NCBI GenBank assembly: GCA_905331475.1
Contig: CAJNYU010000079.1
Span: 16,631-80,630, forward strand
Direction of reading: 5' to 3'
DNA from: Rotaria socialis
Lineage: Eukaryota; Rotifera; Eurotatoria; Philodinida; Philodinidae
DNA: 64,000 nucleotides
A model generated the notes under the pieces. It worked only from the letters and a program-made list of their open reading frames with translations. It was not told where the DNA came from and searched no databases. The position numbers and the translations under genes were made by a program. Shown here piece after piece: positions 35,577 to 47,442 of this stretch; position 1 is the stretch's first letter; every line of letters begins with the position of its first letter.

Positions 35577-38500
35577 CGTTAAACCAGTTTTTGATTAAAA
35601 CATAGATAAAACATAACTTGTTGTATTTCTTCTGTCTATTTTGAATAAAAAACTAATATTGAGAAAAATTAATGAAATGAGTGTTCACTTTTCAGAATTT
35701 TCTTGAATAAAGTGAATATCATTATGAGTCTCATTCAATTTTATAGTCGAATAGCGTGTGTGGAGAGAGGCAGAGAGGAAAGAACAGGAAAAAACTATAA
35801 CTGTTGTTGTTTGACCGATGACGATGAATTTGTTTCCTTTTTTATTCATATGTAGAAAGAAAAAACACGCAACTATATTTTTGTTTGAGGTCATTGCAGA
35901 AAAAGAAAGAGAAGAATCGTAGCCAATCGGTTAGTACATCTACAAGTTTAACAGCGCATAAAAAAGAAACCTACGTGAAGTAGATAAGAAGCAAAATAGA
36001 AATAATAATAATATACTTCAAAAAGTGACCACAGTTGTTTTTGATCACCAAAAAGTCAAATGTTTTATTACTAACACTCATAATTGTCGATATTGACAAT
36101 GTCCGATGTATGATGTNAATCTGCCAATACAGGTCCACCGTATCTTAATAAAGAATAATTTTGATCCTATGATGGATATACCTTATTTATTTGGCGTAAT
36201 ATACAGTACGAAATAGCTTATGCAAATTTTCGAAAAGAATTTTGCAAATAACCACGTTTTCATCTACAACGATATACTTTTTTTGAGTTAAAGCTATGGG
36301 ATGTAGTTACTTTGTCGAAATAACTGTTTCATTTAAAAAACATGAATACTTACTGCTTCTGAGACAATTTTGACAAAGATAAATTGAAAACGTACATCTT
36401 TGTGATAAATTCGATTCTGTTCATATTTAGTACAACTTGTTAAACAGTATAGAAAAAATTCATTCAACCTTTTAGAAAAGTGCTTGACGTTTATCCAAAT
36501 CTAGTTGAATTCTAATTACGATAAAGATGTGATTTAAATAAACAGAAAAGCGGAAGACACATCAATATCAAATAATAATGAATTATTTCTAATTACAGAT
36601 GACATAGAACCATATTCTTGTTCGTTTTTATCGCGAAGTTGATAGAAGATAAATATTAATATTAAAATAAGTTCAATAATATGTTAGGATACAATACAAA
36701 CAATAGACAATAATTCAATATTATTTGAAATAGTTGTATCCAGTACAAGTCAATTCACTAATATTCTAAAGGGGGGGAGGGGGGGAGATGCTGGTGAATC
36801 CTATTGAATTCAATAGGATCCATTAACATCCACACTAAATGTTTTCATTAATAAACAGTGTACTTTTATGAACTACTGTCGGTAAGAACACATCTTGGTG
36901 AATGTTAATATAACTGACTGGGTTTTGTGAATTCTCATAACTGTTAACAGGCTTTGGTACTGTCGAATAAATCGGAACACTATAATCCAACAGGGTTCGA
37001 CAAACTTTGTCAAGATCCAGGATCCACTTTTGTCCTTTGATGAGATCATTATTGAATCATTCTTTTTATTAATCATTGTGAAGTGACATAAGAAACTTAC
37101 ATTAATGATCACACATTTACTTGATCGTAGAAATGAACTCTATCGTATTCTGCAGTCAAATTGTAAAAATCAAAAAACTAAATTATTGAAAAAGGTTTGT
37201 TTTTCTAAATAAATTTAAACAGTTGTGTAGAATATTATTGAAATTCGACTAAAATTTGGAGCTATTGAAACATCAAACAATCGATTATTTAAAAGATTAA
37301 ATTAAATTTTCAATTGGTTTCTCAGTTTCCTTGAACCAAATTTCCTTCTGCTTCGTGAACGTCATTATTCACTATTTAATAGCTCAATTTTATATTCTGG
37401 TTTGCCATTATTACATTGTGTGGAATCAAATGGATTATAATATTAGCAAATGATTTATTATAAAGTTGAAAATGATGATTTTTTTTTATTTGATTCAAGC
37501 AATTGAAGAGTATGCGAAATTCGAATGATTAATCTTATCAAAAATAAATTAAGATAAATAATTCATTCGGTCCATCTCAACGAAAAATAAATTATTCAAG
37601 TTTAACTTCTCGATTGAATCGCACTCTTATATATAAGTGGGCCCGAAATTCTGACTCGATTGGTGTAATCAATTTTTCTATGTTAAAACGTACCCTTGCA
37701 AATGAATCTCTACGATAGAGGGGTGCAGCAAAACACGCTCTACAAAATAACTGCGAATTGGTTTCACTAGCACATGCAATAAAAAAGTTACAAGCTTAGA
37801 AATATGCTTCACAAGAAACAAAACTTAACTGTGAAGCCTGTTTTGGTATTTTCGCTCCAATATTTGTCGTCTAGGTTCCCTAGAACAAATTGTTTTCTTT
37901 AACAGAAGCGTTTTGAAAGTCACTACTAAATCATACGTAAACTTTAATTCCAGGACTTCAATCAAGAAAACAGCAAATAATATGCGAGGCGAAAAACATG
38001 AAGTCTTAGTAAATTTTGAGTTGCTTTTTAATTTAACTTTTTCTTTTCCAATTATTTCTATCAAAGAACGTTTTCTTTCAGAGAAAAGATGGCAGACTTC
38101 AAATCGAAATGCCAAAAAATACGTCAAAAATCGGCAACCTTGTTTGCGAAAATACACTCAGCAAAAAATAAAAAGGTGTTGAAACTTTTACTGTAGCAGC
38201 TTGATAGAAAATGGTAATCATTACTGATCAAAATAAAGGAAACCTGATCGAAAGATCTATTGTTTTCATGAAGTTAAGGAACTTTTACTGAAAGTACCAT
38301 TATATAGATCAGGTTCATGGTTGATTTTCAGCTTTTATGAAGCATATTTCTAAGGTTATAACTATTCTACTAGATGAGCTAGTGGGGTCAATTAATAATC
38401 ATTTTGTACAACGTGTTTGATTGCATCTTTTCTTCATAGAGACAAATTTACAACCACGCGCTTCACTAAGTAAAAATTTGTTATACAAATTGAGTCAGGA

Positions 38501-40258
38501 CTGCTGAACCACCCGTAATATACGTATATATATATATACTTACTTTAGACTATGGAACACCAATTAAGTATTTCTTAAGTCTAAATCAAATAACACAAAC
38601 GTTATTAAGATAAAATCAAGTACATGACATAAATACTGTTGAACTAAGTTCTTGTATTTTTGTTCAATGTAGCTAAGAGAATGTATCTGATTGAGAGTGA
38701 GAGTAAAATCATTTATGTCAGGATGATGTCGCAAGCTGACATCATCCCTATTTCATGTAATCCTCTATCTTCTCTATCTTCTTTCATCTCTTTTCATCTT
38801 TATTGGTACTCTATTTTCTTGCGTTCTATATACATCTATATTATGTAATGATTTTGTTTACATAATAATAAAGTTCGTGCATATAGATCATCAGCACATA
38901 TATCTATATCGATACGAGAAAGGAAGAGAGAGAAACCTATAACAATTTATCATTACAAATATGTTTTATTGATTTGATCTTCTAAAATCCAAGATTGTCT
39001 TGATACAGTGTGTCAGCAGCTAAATGAAAAATTCATTTATCAACATTATGTCAATCTGTATTATCCTTTCAAGGAATATCTTTATATTGATCTAAAAATT
39101 ATTTGAACGAATATGTCAATCCGTCTTTACGAAAACTCAACAATTTCCTTTGTTTATTTGATTGTACACATGATAACAAAGATTTTACTTCTATTGTATG
39201 AATTTGCATGATAGTAAAAACATTTTATATATTATTTAAAATGTTTCTAGCGGAAGAATTCTCAAAGCAGAATTGAACAACATATTGTTCATTTTATTTT
39301 AATTCATGTTCATTGATGCGAATTACAATCTTTGACTTTCGTTAGTACTATTTACAATAGTTTTGTTTTATTTTGATTGAACGCTCGAAAATATTCATGA
39401 AGTGTACCTTCCTTGTTCGATTTTTACTTTTTGGTTTCTCTACGAAAATGCAACTGATCGGACTGAAATGTTCATCGGAGATCAATTTAGCCATTTTTAT
39501 TTTCAATCTACACGTCTAGATTTATAAAAGGTTTTAAAGGTATAGTTACTGGTTTCGACTTGAAACCTTTATTTACTTTTCCTCATAAAAAAGCGAAATT
39601 GTCTAGAAATGTTAAAACTAATTGTGAGGTATAGAATGTCATAGATACCTACGAAAACATATTCAATTTAAATGAACAAAATTTGATAGAAATTCTCATC
39701 TAGCAGAATATAATCTCTTAGAAAAACAATGTTTCCCCGAGAAATTGCCATCGAAATTAAATAAATATGCTCTGTTCCCATCATATTTTCAAGTATGGGT
39801 ACTTAAACCCACACCCATAACAGTTGCTAACATTTCATTACAATTTAAAACTTGAGAATTCGAAGATGGCATGCGCTAGATAGAATACATATGAACTTGA
39901 GGACGAGCATACGAAAGATTAATTATGAAACTAAGCGCATTTCAACCATCGCCGAGTTGAAGATATGATCAAGATAACTATGATATTCAACTTAAATCTG
40001 ATTTATGTTATAAACCGGTTCAATTGAAAATAAAAATAAAATGATCCAATCAAATAAAAGGTCAATAACAGTGTCGAAGACTCTTATTTTCGATCATGAT
40101 TAATACAAAAATCTATTCCTTCGGTTTTTTTCTAATCTTACTGATATTTATTTAAGTCTCCTTCGATATGCTTTCTTTGATTTTGTTTTTTTCTCAAACA
40201 TTTCTACAGTAAATATTAGACGAACTTTTATAGTTTGAAGCGAATAAGAAAAATAACA
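35577..40258. other. Unit A non-coding stretch between the divergent presenilin-like and DacB-type genes
   Basis: Collinear with 54362-60759 of unit B apart from indels. 35577-36235 is almost identical to B (see findings). The ambiguous base at 36116 marks the loss of 1.85 kb relative to B. A G-rich stretch and a short palindrome around GGATCC lie at 36770-36820. No open frame is conserved between the two copies in this part except by chance identity, so I call no gene. Both promoters (minus-strand presenilin-like, plus-strand DacB-type) must lie here. Confidence 0.5.
38716..38944. mobile_element. Solo LTR, 229 bp, with 5-bp target duplication ATTTA
   Basis: The element starts TGTCAGGATGATG and ends CCTATAACA (TG...CA). 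ATTTA occurs directly before (38711-38715) and after (38945-38949). The orthologous place in unit B, near 59518-59522, has a single ATTTA and no insertion, so this is an insertion after the duplication. A 15-bp inverted repeat lies at its 5' end (GGATGATGTC...GACATCATCC). TATA-like and AATAAA-like (ATAATAAAG) signals lie inside, as expected of an LTR. Confidence 0.9.
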
Positions 40259-41943
40259 ATGTGGAATCGTGTAGTGAGAATCAATCCTTTCGATTTCTTA
40301 CCTGAAATGAAACATGAATTTTATAGATTCAATTTGTTCTTCATTTATTTGGTTGGTCATCCGTTATAATTATGGATCGTATTGGTTTGTCTTTCTATCT
40401 TTCAAGGTCTAAATGAATACACTTAGTTTGTTCATTAATCAGGAAATTTTTCCGCTGCATGGCAAAAATTTATTCAGGATCCTCATGTTGCTCATGCAGT
40501 ATATTCAATGACTGTTCTAGATGGTCGAACAGGTTCAATACTGTTTGAACACGCCAAAGATATAGGTCTTCCTCCGGCATCGTCACTTAAAACAATTACA
40601 GCAGCAGCTGCTTTACATTATCTCGGTACAAATTATACATATGAAACATTGTTGCAATATTCCGGTGAAATAGATACCGTAACAGGTTTTCTTGATGGAT
40701 ATATTTATATTATTGGTGGAAGAATCTTTGTTTTTGTCTTCTCTAATATTTTATGAATATCTTCTAGGCAGTGGAGATCCATCATTGGGCAGTTGGCGAT
40801 ATGATGAATCGATAGCAGCAAATACTATTATTAAGAAATGGATAGAAACAATAAGAAAAGCTGGAATAAGTAAATGTCGAGGTATTATAGGTGATACTAG
40901 TCGATGGAATAATACGAAAACAATGTTTATTGATGGATGGACATGGAATGATATTGGGTATGTTTAAATTAAAATAGTTTCAATAATCAATTTCTGTACT
41001 TAAATTCTATTCAATAAAAAGAATTTTATTACATGTTCTAGACTTGTTTTTCGTTACTAATTTTAGTCATTGGTATGGTGCTGGTCATTCGGCATTAAAT
41101 TGGCGCGAGAACGAATTCACCATTGAAATTCAATCAGGTTCTTCTAATAATACGTCTGCACATATTATTGTAATAAAGAATTCGCCACCTGGTTTAAAAA
41201 TTATTAATGAATTAACGACTTCATCTTTAGAAGGTGAAGTATCTCTCTATTTTTCTGTCGATGGTTCTAATGTAGGTTATCTACGTGGCACTGTACCACT
41301 TGATGCCTCACCTAACTTCGATGTTCATTGTGCTGTACCTGATCCTGCTCTCTATGCTGCTCACGAATTAACTCAAGCATTAAGAATCAACGGAGTCGAT
41401 GTGGAACAGGAAGCAACAGTTGGCTCAAATGAAAGCAAAAAATTAACTCTTCTAGATATTCATCGATCACCTCCATTATCGAAGTTAATTGAACAGTTTC
41501 TTCGTGTTAGTATTAATATGTATGGTGAAGTATTTGTTAAAACAATTGCTCATCGAACAGGAAAAAGTTCATTGTTTGATGCTCCATTGAAAATTCTTCC
41601 ATCCTATATTCATACATTACTTGACATAGAGAATTCCTTGGATGGTATCGCAATAACAGATGGATCAGGTCTATCTCGTAGCAATCGTCTAAGTACATAT
41701 GCTTTAGCACGAATTCTATTTACTGTTCAAAAACAACCATGGTTTGATAATGTTTATTATGAAGCTTTTCCTACGATAAATGGACTTCGCATGAAAAGTG
41801 GAACACTAATGAATACAATTGCTTATGCTGGTTATATTAAAGAGCATTCGTTTGTTTTTTCGTTTATGATTAACAACTATCATGGTGAAACTGCTCCGAA
41901 TATGAGAAAGAAAATTTGGAATATACTTGACGCATTAAAATAA
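40259..41943 (+). CDS. dacB: PBP4/DacB-type D-Ala-D-Ala carboxypeptidase/endopeptidase (peptidase S13), copy A, 5 exons, 469 aa
   Basis: Penicillin-binding serine hydrolase that in bacteria cleaves D-Ala-D-Ala and peptide cross-links of peptidoglycan. Exons 40259-40270, 40327-40384, 40443-40715, 40768-40957 and 41067-41943, with introns of 56, 58, 52 and 109 bp. Phases agree at every junction. The start exon MWNR joins FVLHLFGWSSVIIM, a short hydrophobic signal peptide or anchor, so the enzyme should be secretory. Active-site motifs are S70-S-L-K73 (in PPASSLKTI), S326-I-N328 and K421-S-G423 (in GLRMKSGTL). Spacing and length are close to E. coli PBP4 (S62, S306, K417; 477 aa). DGSGLSRSNR and YGAGHSALNW are family signatures. 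AATAAA signals overlap the stop. Eukaryotic introns in a bacterial gene mean assimilation after horizontal transfer, not contamination. Exon lengths are identical to copy B. Confidence 0.93.
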
Positions 41944-42064
41944 ATAAATAAATAAAAATTATATCTTGTTTATTCCTCACTGATACTCTAATGAGCAATC
42001 GGTTGCCAATACATTATATTGCATATACGTTTTGATTAACAAGTAATGAAAACATTCGAAACAT

Positions 42065-42414
42065 CCCAGGTGATTAAATCCGATACCGAATCCTATCGGA
42101 TCTTAGCTACCGACAAAATCTGATGGTATTCCGGGGGACGGAGCTACAAACGAATACGACGGATGAAGCCTCTTTTCTTAACTGGGTGCTAATAAGTACC
42201 TGGAGACATTACTAGAAGTGGGTCAAAAGCACACGCCAGATTCCAGTCGAATTCCTTCAGTAGGATCAGTAAGTATCCAATACTAAGGCTCCGTTAGTCG
42301 TTCCGCGACTAGCAACCACTAAGGATTTTTTCGATTTCATAAAACTCCCATACAATTCAATTGGATTCCAATCAGTTTCCGATAGGATCCTATTGTCGGA
42401 ATGATTCTCCTGGG
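42065..42414. mobile_element. 350-bp MITE-like element at the right edge of duplication unit A
   Basis: Imperfect terminal inverted repeats of about 40 bp: the left starts CCCAGGTGATTAAATCCGAT, and the right, reverse-complemented, starts CCCAGGAGAATCATTCCGAC, both leading to AATCCTATCGG-like text. The interior is more GC-rich than its surroundings (GGGGGACGG, TTCCGCGACTAG). No ORF. Similarity between units A and B ends within a few bases of its left end. Confidence 0.65.
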
Positions 42415-44633
42415 TTTAGTTGTGAATGTAAGCATCTCACAATACTAGACTAAAAATGAGACAAACACTGAAGAAGTACTTCATGGATAGATGATCATGT
42501 CAAACCATGTAAAAACGTACTCCATGGAATATCAAATTAATCATTAATCGAAATTATTCATTATAACTCTATGATTTAGAAGCTTCTTTTTCGATTTGGA
42601 ACTGATGTTAAATTCCCACCTGCACGTAACTCTATCTTTGTTTTCGATATCCCAATCGAAGTGGAAACACATGACATTAATAAATTTACAGTTGTGCTTT
42701 ACTTCAAATATATTTCTCTCAAGACGGAATGCTGCACGAATGAATCATAAGCAGCGATTACTTTCATATTATTTTTTGTCCTAACTTATTTAAACGGATA
42801 ACTATGCCTGTTTATACTCTTTGATTTCCTGAATTAGTCGAATACATGCGTTAAAACATGCTTATTTTTTTAATGTGTAAAGTAGACTGATTTTATAGCG
42901 TTGATTTTATAAATTTTGCCATTCAACGCGTCAAAACAGCGTTTTATCGTTTTTGTGTCTACGTGGGTATCGACATTACGGGAAAACGAGAAGTACAATG
43001 AATTTATTATCTGGCTTGTTCAAACGAATTTGGGTTTCGGTATTCAGAATACTTTTATTAAATACTTTTAAGGTTTAGAAACTACTAAAATTTTATGTAA
43101 CTGGATCGGAAATTCGTTTTAAAATTTGACTCACAAATTCGTGTGTATTATTTAATGCGAAGTACTATAGAGGGCGCCATTCGCTGGTTGACTTTCGTAT
43201 TCTTCTTGAGCAATAATTTTGGAAACAATCACTTTTTTTTAGATAAAATTGCAGTAAGCTATGTGAAAATTTCACTTAATAATAGTAGTTCTTAGATTAA
43301 AATGAATTCACCTGAGATTCAATACAGATTATACACTTTATCGTGTTAGTAACTTGCAAGACAACCACCATAGTCGAACTTTTTTATTCATGCGCTTGCC
43401 AAGACTTGAGCTTAAGATGTGTCCATAGTGCATGACTTTCTTGCTCAAGACAAGCGCTTGAATGTCTGCATGAGTTACAAAAAAAATGCAAGTATAAATT
43501 TTTATTACAAGTTGAGTTATTTCGAATGTAAAATTAAAAAAAAATTGAAAAAGTTCTTTAATAACAGAAACGCTTAGATAAAAATTCAAGTGCATGAGCA
43601 AGAATATCCAGCGATAGAGCAAGAAGTTTAAGAACTTGAGCTCACCGAAAGGCCTCACGTCTTGCTTCAAGATGTGTCCATAGTTCTCGACTTTCTTGAT
43701 CAAGAAAGTCAAGAAGTGCATGTGCTTGCAAAAAAACGTTCGACTAGGGCACGAACAAAATTATTTTTCTCATCCAACATTTTCATTGCTCTTTTTTAGT
43801 TTGATGAGCAAAGTCATTATTTCCCATATAATAATATATATGTTTTACAAAGTTGTTAATATTACAGAATCTCAACTAAAGCCTAAAAACTGTAATTAAT
43901 TCTAGAAAATTCGTTAAGATATTTCACACATGAAAATAAATGTGATATTTAACTAGATCTAATGCATAAAATTGACTAAAAAAAGAAAGTATTCAAGAAA
44001 ACGCATTTGTTTTCTTCACGCGGGAAAATAAATTCAATATTACATGACACTTAGCGCGTTATCAATCGTTAAAAAGTCACTCACGCGTTAAAACTCGTGA
44101 AAAATTCAACGAATTTTCACGAATTTTTTGAAAAATAACAAATTTTCGTTAATTTCGTCTCATGAAACTTCGTTAAATTTGGTTTTAACACAAGTTTTCA
44201 CGTTAATTCTGAATATCAATTCGTTAAATCGCTTTTTATTTCTACATGGGATGTTTTTGTGATTGTGAATTATTCGTAGTTGGTCCCTTTTTTGTTTCAC
44301 ACATAAACCTGAAAATAAATGGTAATTGGAATATAACTCGACCTGTAAATATTTATGAAGCGTTCAAAACAGATGAGGATTCGAAGAAAAAAAAGAGAGA
44401 AAACGGTTAGAATAGTCCAGCAAGATATATATATACATATCCATTATTTTAACTACTACATGTGCCGGCTATTTACGTTCGATGGATATAAATATTATCA
44501 GAGAGAGAGAGAGAGAAAAAGCTAGCGAACAAACGGACAACAAAGTTACCCTAGATATTCTTTTTTTTCTTTTCTCAGGTCTGTTAATTGATATTTTTTT
44601 CTTAACAGCGAATTGAGATTTCAGATCTAAATA
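42415..44633. other. Spacer between duplication units, no gene; contains the element at 43373-43744
   Basis: AT-rich. 44040-44230 has many CGTTAA/GTTAAA and ACGAATTTTCACGAATTTT-like units, a degenerate local repeat. A (GA)n run lies at 44501-44517, shortly before the next ORF. No protein-like frame was found. Confidence 0.45.
43373..43744. mobile_element. 372-bp non-autonomous element with short terminal inverted repeats and TA target duplication
   Basis: Starts GTCGAACTTTTTT and ends AAAAAAACGTTCGAC, with TA on both sides (43371-43372, 43745-43746). Internally, AAGATGTGTCCATAGT followed by CTTTCTTG occurs twice as a direct repeat about 260 bp apart, with many CTTGAGC/GCTCAAG-type units. An open frame on the minus strand (43338-43721) is produced by the element and has no protein features. 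Confidence 0.7.
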
Positions 44634-45289
44634 ATGATAAATAAATCAAAAAGTAACGATAGTAAAAAGAGTCCATCTGAACAAAAGAATGTCTGGTTGG
44701 CTTCAATATTTGTTGGTTTAATAGCGTTGACTTTAATTATGATCATGTGTCTGGTCGTTTATTTTGTGTATTCATATGATCAAAACAATAATCATATTGT
44801 TGTTCAAAGGCACTATGCAGCATTGCACTCGGTCGAATGAACGGTTTGGGATTATATCGTCATAACGATCTTAACAATAGGGATCGTTTTATTCTTGATG
44901 GGCATGATAATACAATTCGCCGTATGGATTTATTATGGGGTTACAAAGAAAGAAAAAGTAAATCGATCTATTGTGAATCGTCGAAAAGAGCATAAAAATT
45001 AATAAAATATTTGTAAAAGACGTTTATCATCATAGTCTTTAAGAAAAGAGAAGAACTTTGTTTTTCAGATGATGATGATAATTGTCCAGCAATGGCAATA
45101 ACACTGGCTGCATTATCTATTAATATAAGAAAACTTATTATTATCCGAATGCTTTTCTTTAATTCTTTTTTTTCTATTGAGGAAAAAACAACGGTTCATA
45201 GGATTAATTTAGAAGAAATAAAGCAATTAGAATACAAATTAAAATTAAGTCGATTAACATTGTATTTAACTCAAGCTCAAGTTGTTTAA
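44634..45289 (+). CDS. Small membrane-protein gene of unknown family, frame disrupted or overlapping ORFs
   Basis: The first frame (44634-44840) encodes MINKSKSNDSKKSPSEQKNV, then one TM helix (ASIFVGLIALTLIMIMCLVV), and stops at TGA 44838-44840. A second frame begins at ATG 44837-44839, overlapping that stop as ATGA. It gives a hydrophilic protein-like stretch (RHNDLNNRDRFILDGHDNT, then MDLLWGYKERK) that splices in the correct phase (donor GTAAAT at about 44959, acceptor TTTTTCAG at 45068) to an exon ending at 45289 with a charged, coil-like tail (EEIKQLEYKLKLSRL). The second frame is open back to 44792. The simplest reading is one gene with a frame break between about 44792 and 44836, either a pseudogene or an assembly error. 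Re-initiation is possible. Function unknown. Confidence 0.5.
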
Positions 45290-47442
45290 GCGCCAAGTGT
45301 TACTATCATCTAGTTTTATCGAGAAGCTTTCATACTGAAAGTACATTCATAACGATCACAATAAACTCTAAGCCACTAATTATTGTTTGATAATTATGTA
45401 AAATCTTTCACTAATCTTCAATGAGCTACTGTTATACTTAATATTATCCGAAATATCAAAGTCAAACTTATATTGCTCAGACCTGAGCAGCATGTTCTGT
45501 TCGTAAATTGATCGATGATAATTACGTTGAAAGCTATTTTCAACCATCATCTTTACTTTATCTGATTCCAAATTATTTTATTCAACTTTGACAAAGTGAA
45601 ATGAGTAACGATGGTATGTATGTTTTATTGATCAAGGGGGAAACGACGTACGCCGGTACTCCGAGGAGTCCATGGACTCTCTGGACTTTGTGGGGTACAG
45701 TGAGAATTCAAAGAGTGCAACGCATTCAACGATAAGTATAGACTAACAATTTATTAACGGTTGCTATGAGTTATCCTAATTTCTTTGTGATATTTGTTTT
45801 TCTTTGTAGAAAGCGAGATATATTTAATTTCTAGAATCATATTTACTTGATTGTTATTTCAAATTAATCGAACTTAAACACGAGCAGAATATAAAATAAA
45901 CTATATAGCTGTGTTTGTGATGCGCATTTAATTTTCTTTTTTTCAATTGTGCCAACATCAATCGATTTGAACGAAAGTTAGTCTAATAATTGAGTCTCTC
46001 TATTGTATAAAACTTTAAACAACTACTAACTCAAAATCTGGTTTCAGTTATGATAGTGTTCAAAAATATTCACTCACATGTGCAAAAATAATTTAAAAAA
46101 ATGAGCCTGTGAAAAAGAATTGATTGTTGGGCTTGTTATTTTAAACATGAATATATTTATATGTCTAATAAATTATCAATATTAGATGAAAAATATTTCA
46201 CGTGTAAATAAACTTTGTTATCATGTGATAAGAAAACACCAAAAAATATTAATTCAACACATCAAAGTTTTATAAAACAATTATTACGCTAGAATATATT
46301 TCTTGGTGATATATATCATTTATTTCATCAATAGCTAATAAATATATTTAATATAACACGTAATGAAAAATTTCAAGTACATTCATTGAAAATTATTATT
46401 CAAATTATTGATAATTATGAAAATTTATTTTATTTTTTCGTTTCTCTGATTTCAAATAATATGTTTTGGATATTTTATTCATGTTTATTTAATAATCTTT
46501 CTTAAAATAATACTATCTATACACTATTAAATCAAATTCAACCATTTTTTGTAATCACAAAAAAACTTATTAGTAGCTATATATGTTTTTGTTTTAAATT
46601 TAATGATAAAATTATAAAAGACGAATTCTATTCTAGTTTTGGAAATAAAATATTGCATTATATGTTTGGATTTTTCTTTTATTGCTTTGATGCATCAAAT
46701 GATTAATACGATCACTGCATCGATTGGCACATTAAAACTGTTTTCATACTCATTCAGAATCGGCATAAAAACCATCTGATTCATAAAAACGATAAAATAT
46801 GGGTATTTTTTTGAAAAGTATATACTTAAAATTCACGAAATAATTTATTTTATATCAGATTGAAAATGTTTCAAGTGTGTGAATGGAGAAAGATCTCTGC
46901 TCATACAAATAATTCGTCTTTATATAACAGTAGAAATTTCTCTCAATCTCAAATTTTCACATTGAAATAATATCATTAAGGTTGGTTTATATAAAAATAG
47001 TTTTTGTTTTAAGTTTGAAAATTCATCTCAGTCTAAATCTGTCATTAAATAAATGTTTTTTACTGGCAAAACGATAGAAACTCTAATCGTTTATCAATGA
47101 AGACTGAAAAAAATGCATTCCTTTGATTTCTAATAAGTTTTTGGCTTTGAATAGGTTATAAGTATGGTGAAAATGTAATAATCCCTTGCACCTCTCTTTG
47201 AAGATGTACCGCTTCTTTCTATCAAACATTTCATAGATTTCACCGTATAAATATGATCAATTCAATTAATGAGCACAATAATCATTTTATCTAATGACGA
47301 AAATTCTGAAGATTATCGAGCAACACTCGATTATATGATGGAACAGAAAAAAATTGGCAGTATCGAATAGGAATCAGCAAAAATAAAGAATTCAACGTTT
47401 TCTTATTGGTATAAACCGGAACAATATAAAATCGTGGAACTT
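45290..47442. other. Intergenic; 46395 onward is the start of duplication unit B
   Basis: 45290-46394 is unique AT-rich sequence with a short GC-rich palindromic patch at about 45645-45700. From 46395 it is collinear with 29468 onward. The part at about 46675-46795 is far more conserved between the units than its surroundings (see findings). Confidence 0.45.

Larger units (their letters stand above)
29468..42064. repeat. Segmental duplication, unit A (direct orientation)
   Basis: This is collinear with 46395-62540 at roughly 85-95% identity by eye. Shared content is the presenilin-like gene, long non-coding stretches and the DacB-type gene. Similarity begins at TTCAAATTATTGATAATTA and fades about 120 bp after the DacB stop codon. 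Unit A lacks about 2.1 kb and 1.85 kb present in B. It has its own insertions at 31479-31803, 38716-38944 and 39857-39893. Confidence 0.93.

Noticed and set aside
35685-35894. 69-codon minus-strand frame identical to one at 54470-54679
   Set aside because: Perfect conservation only reflects the near-identical tract shared by both units; no start context or splice link to the presenilin-like exon 1 was convincing.
43338-43721. 127-codon minus-strand frame
   Set aside because: Falls within the TA-flanked repeat element and is built from its internal repeats.
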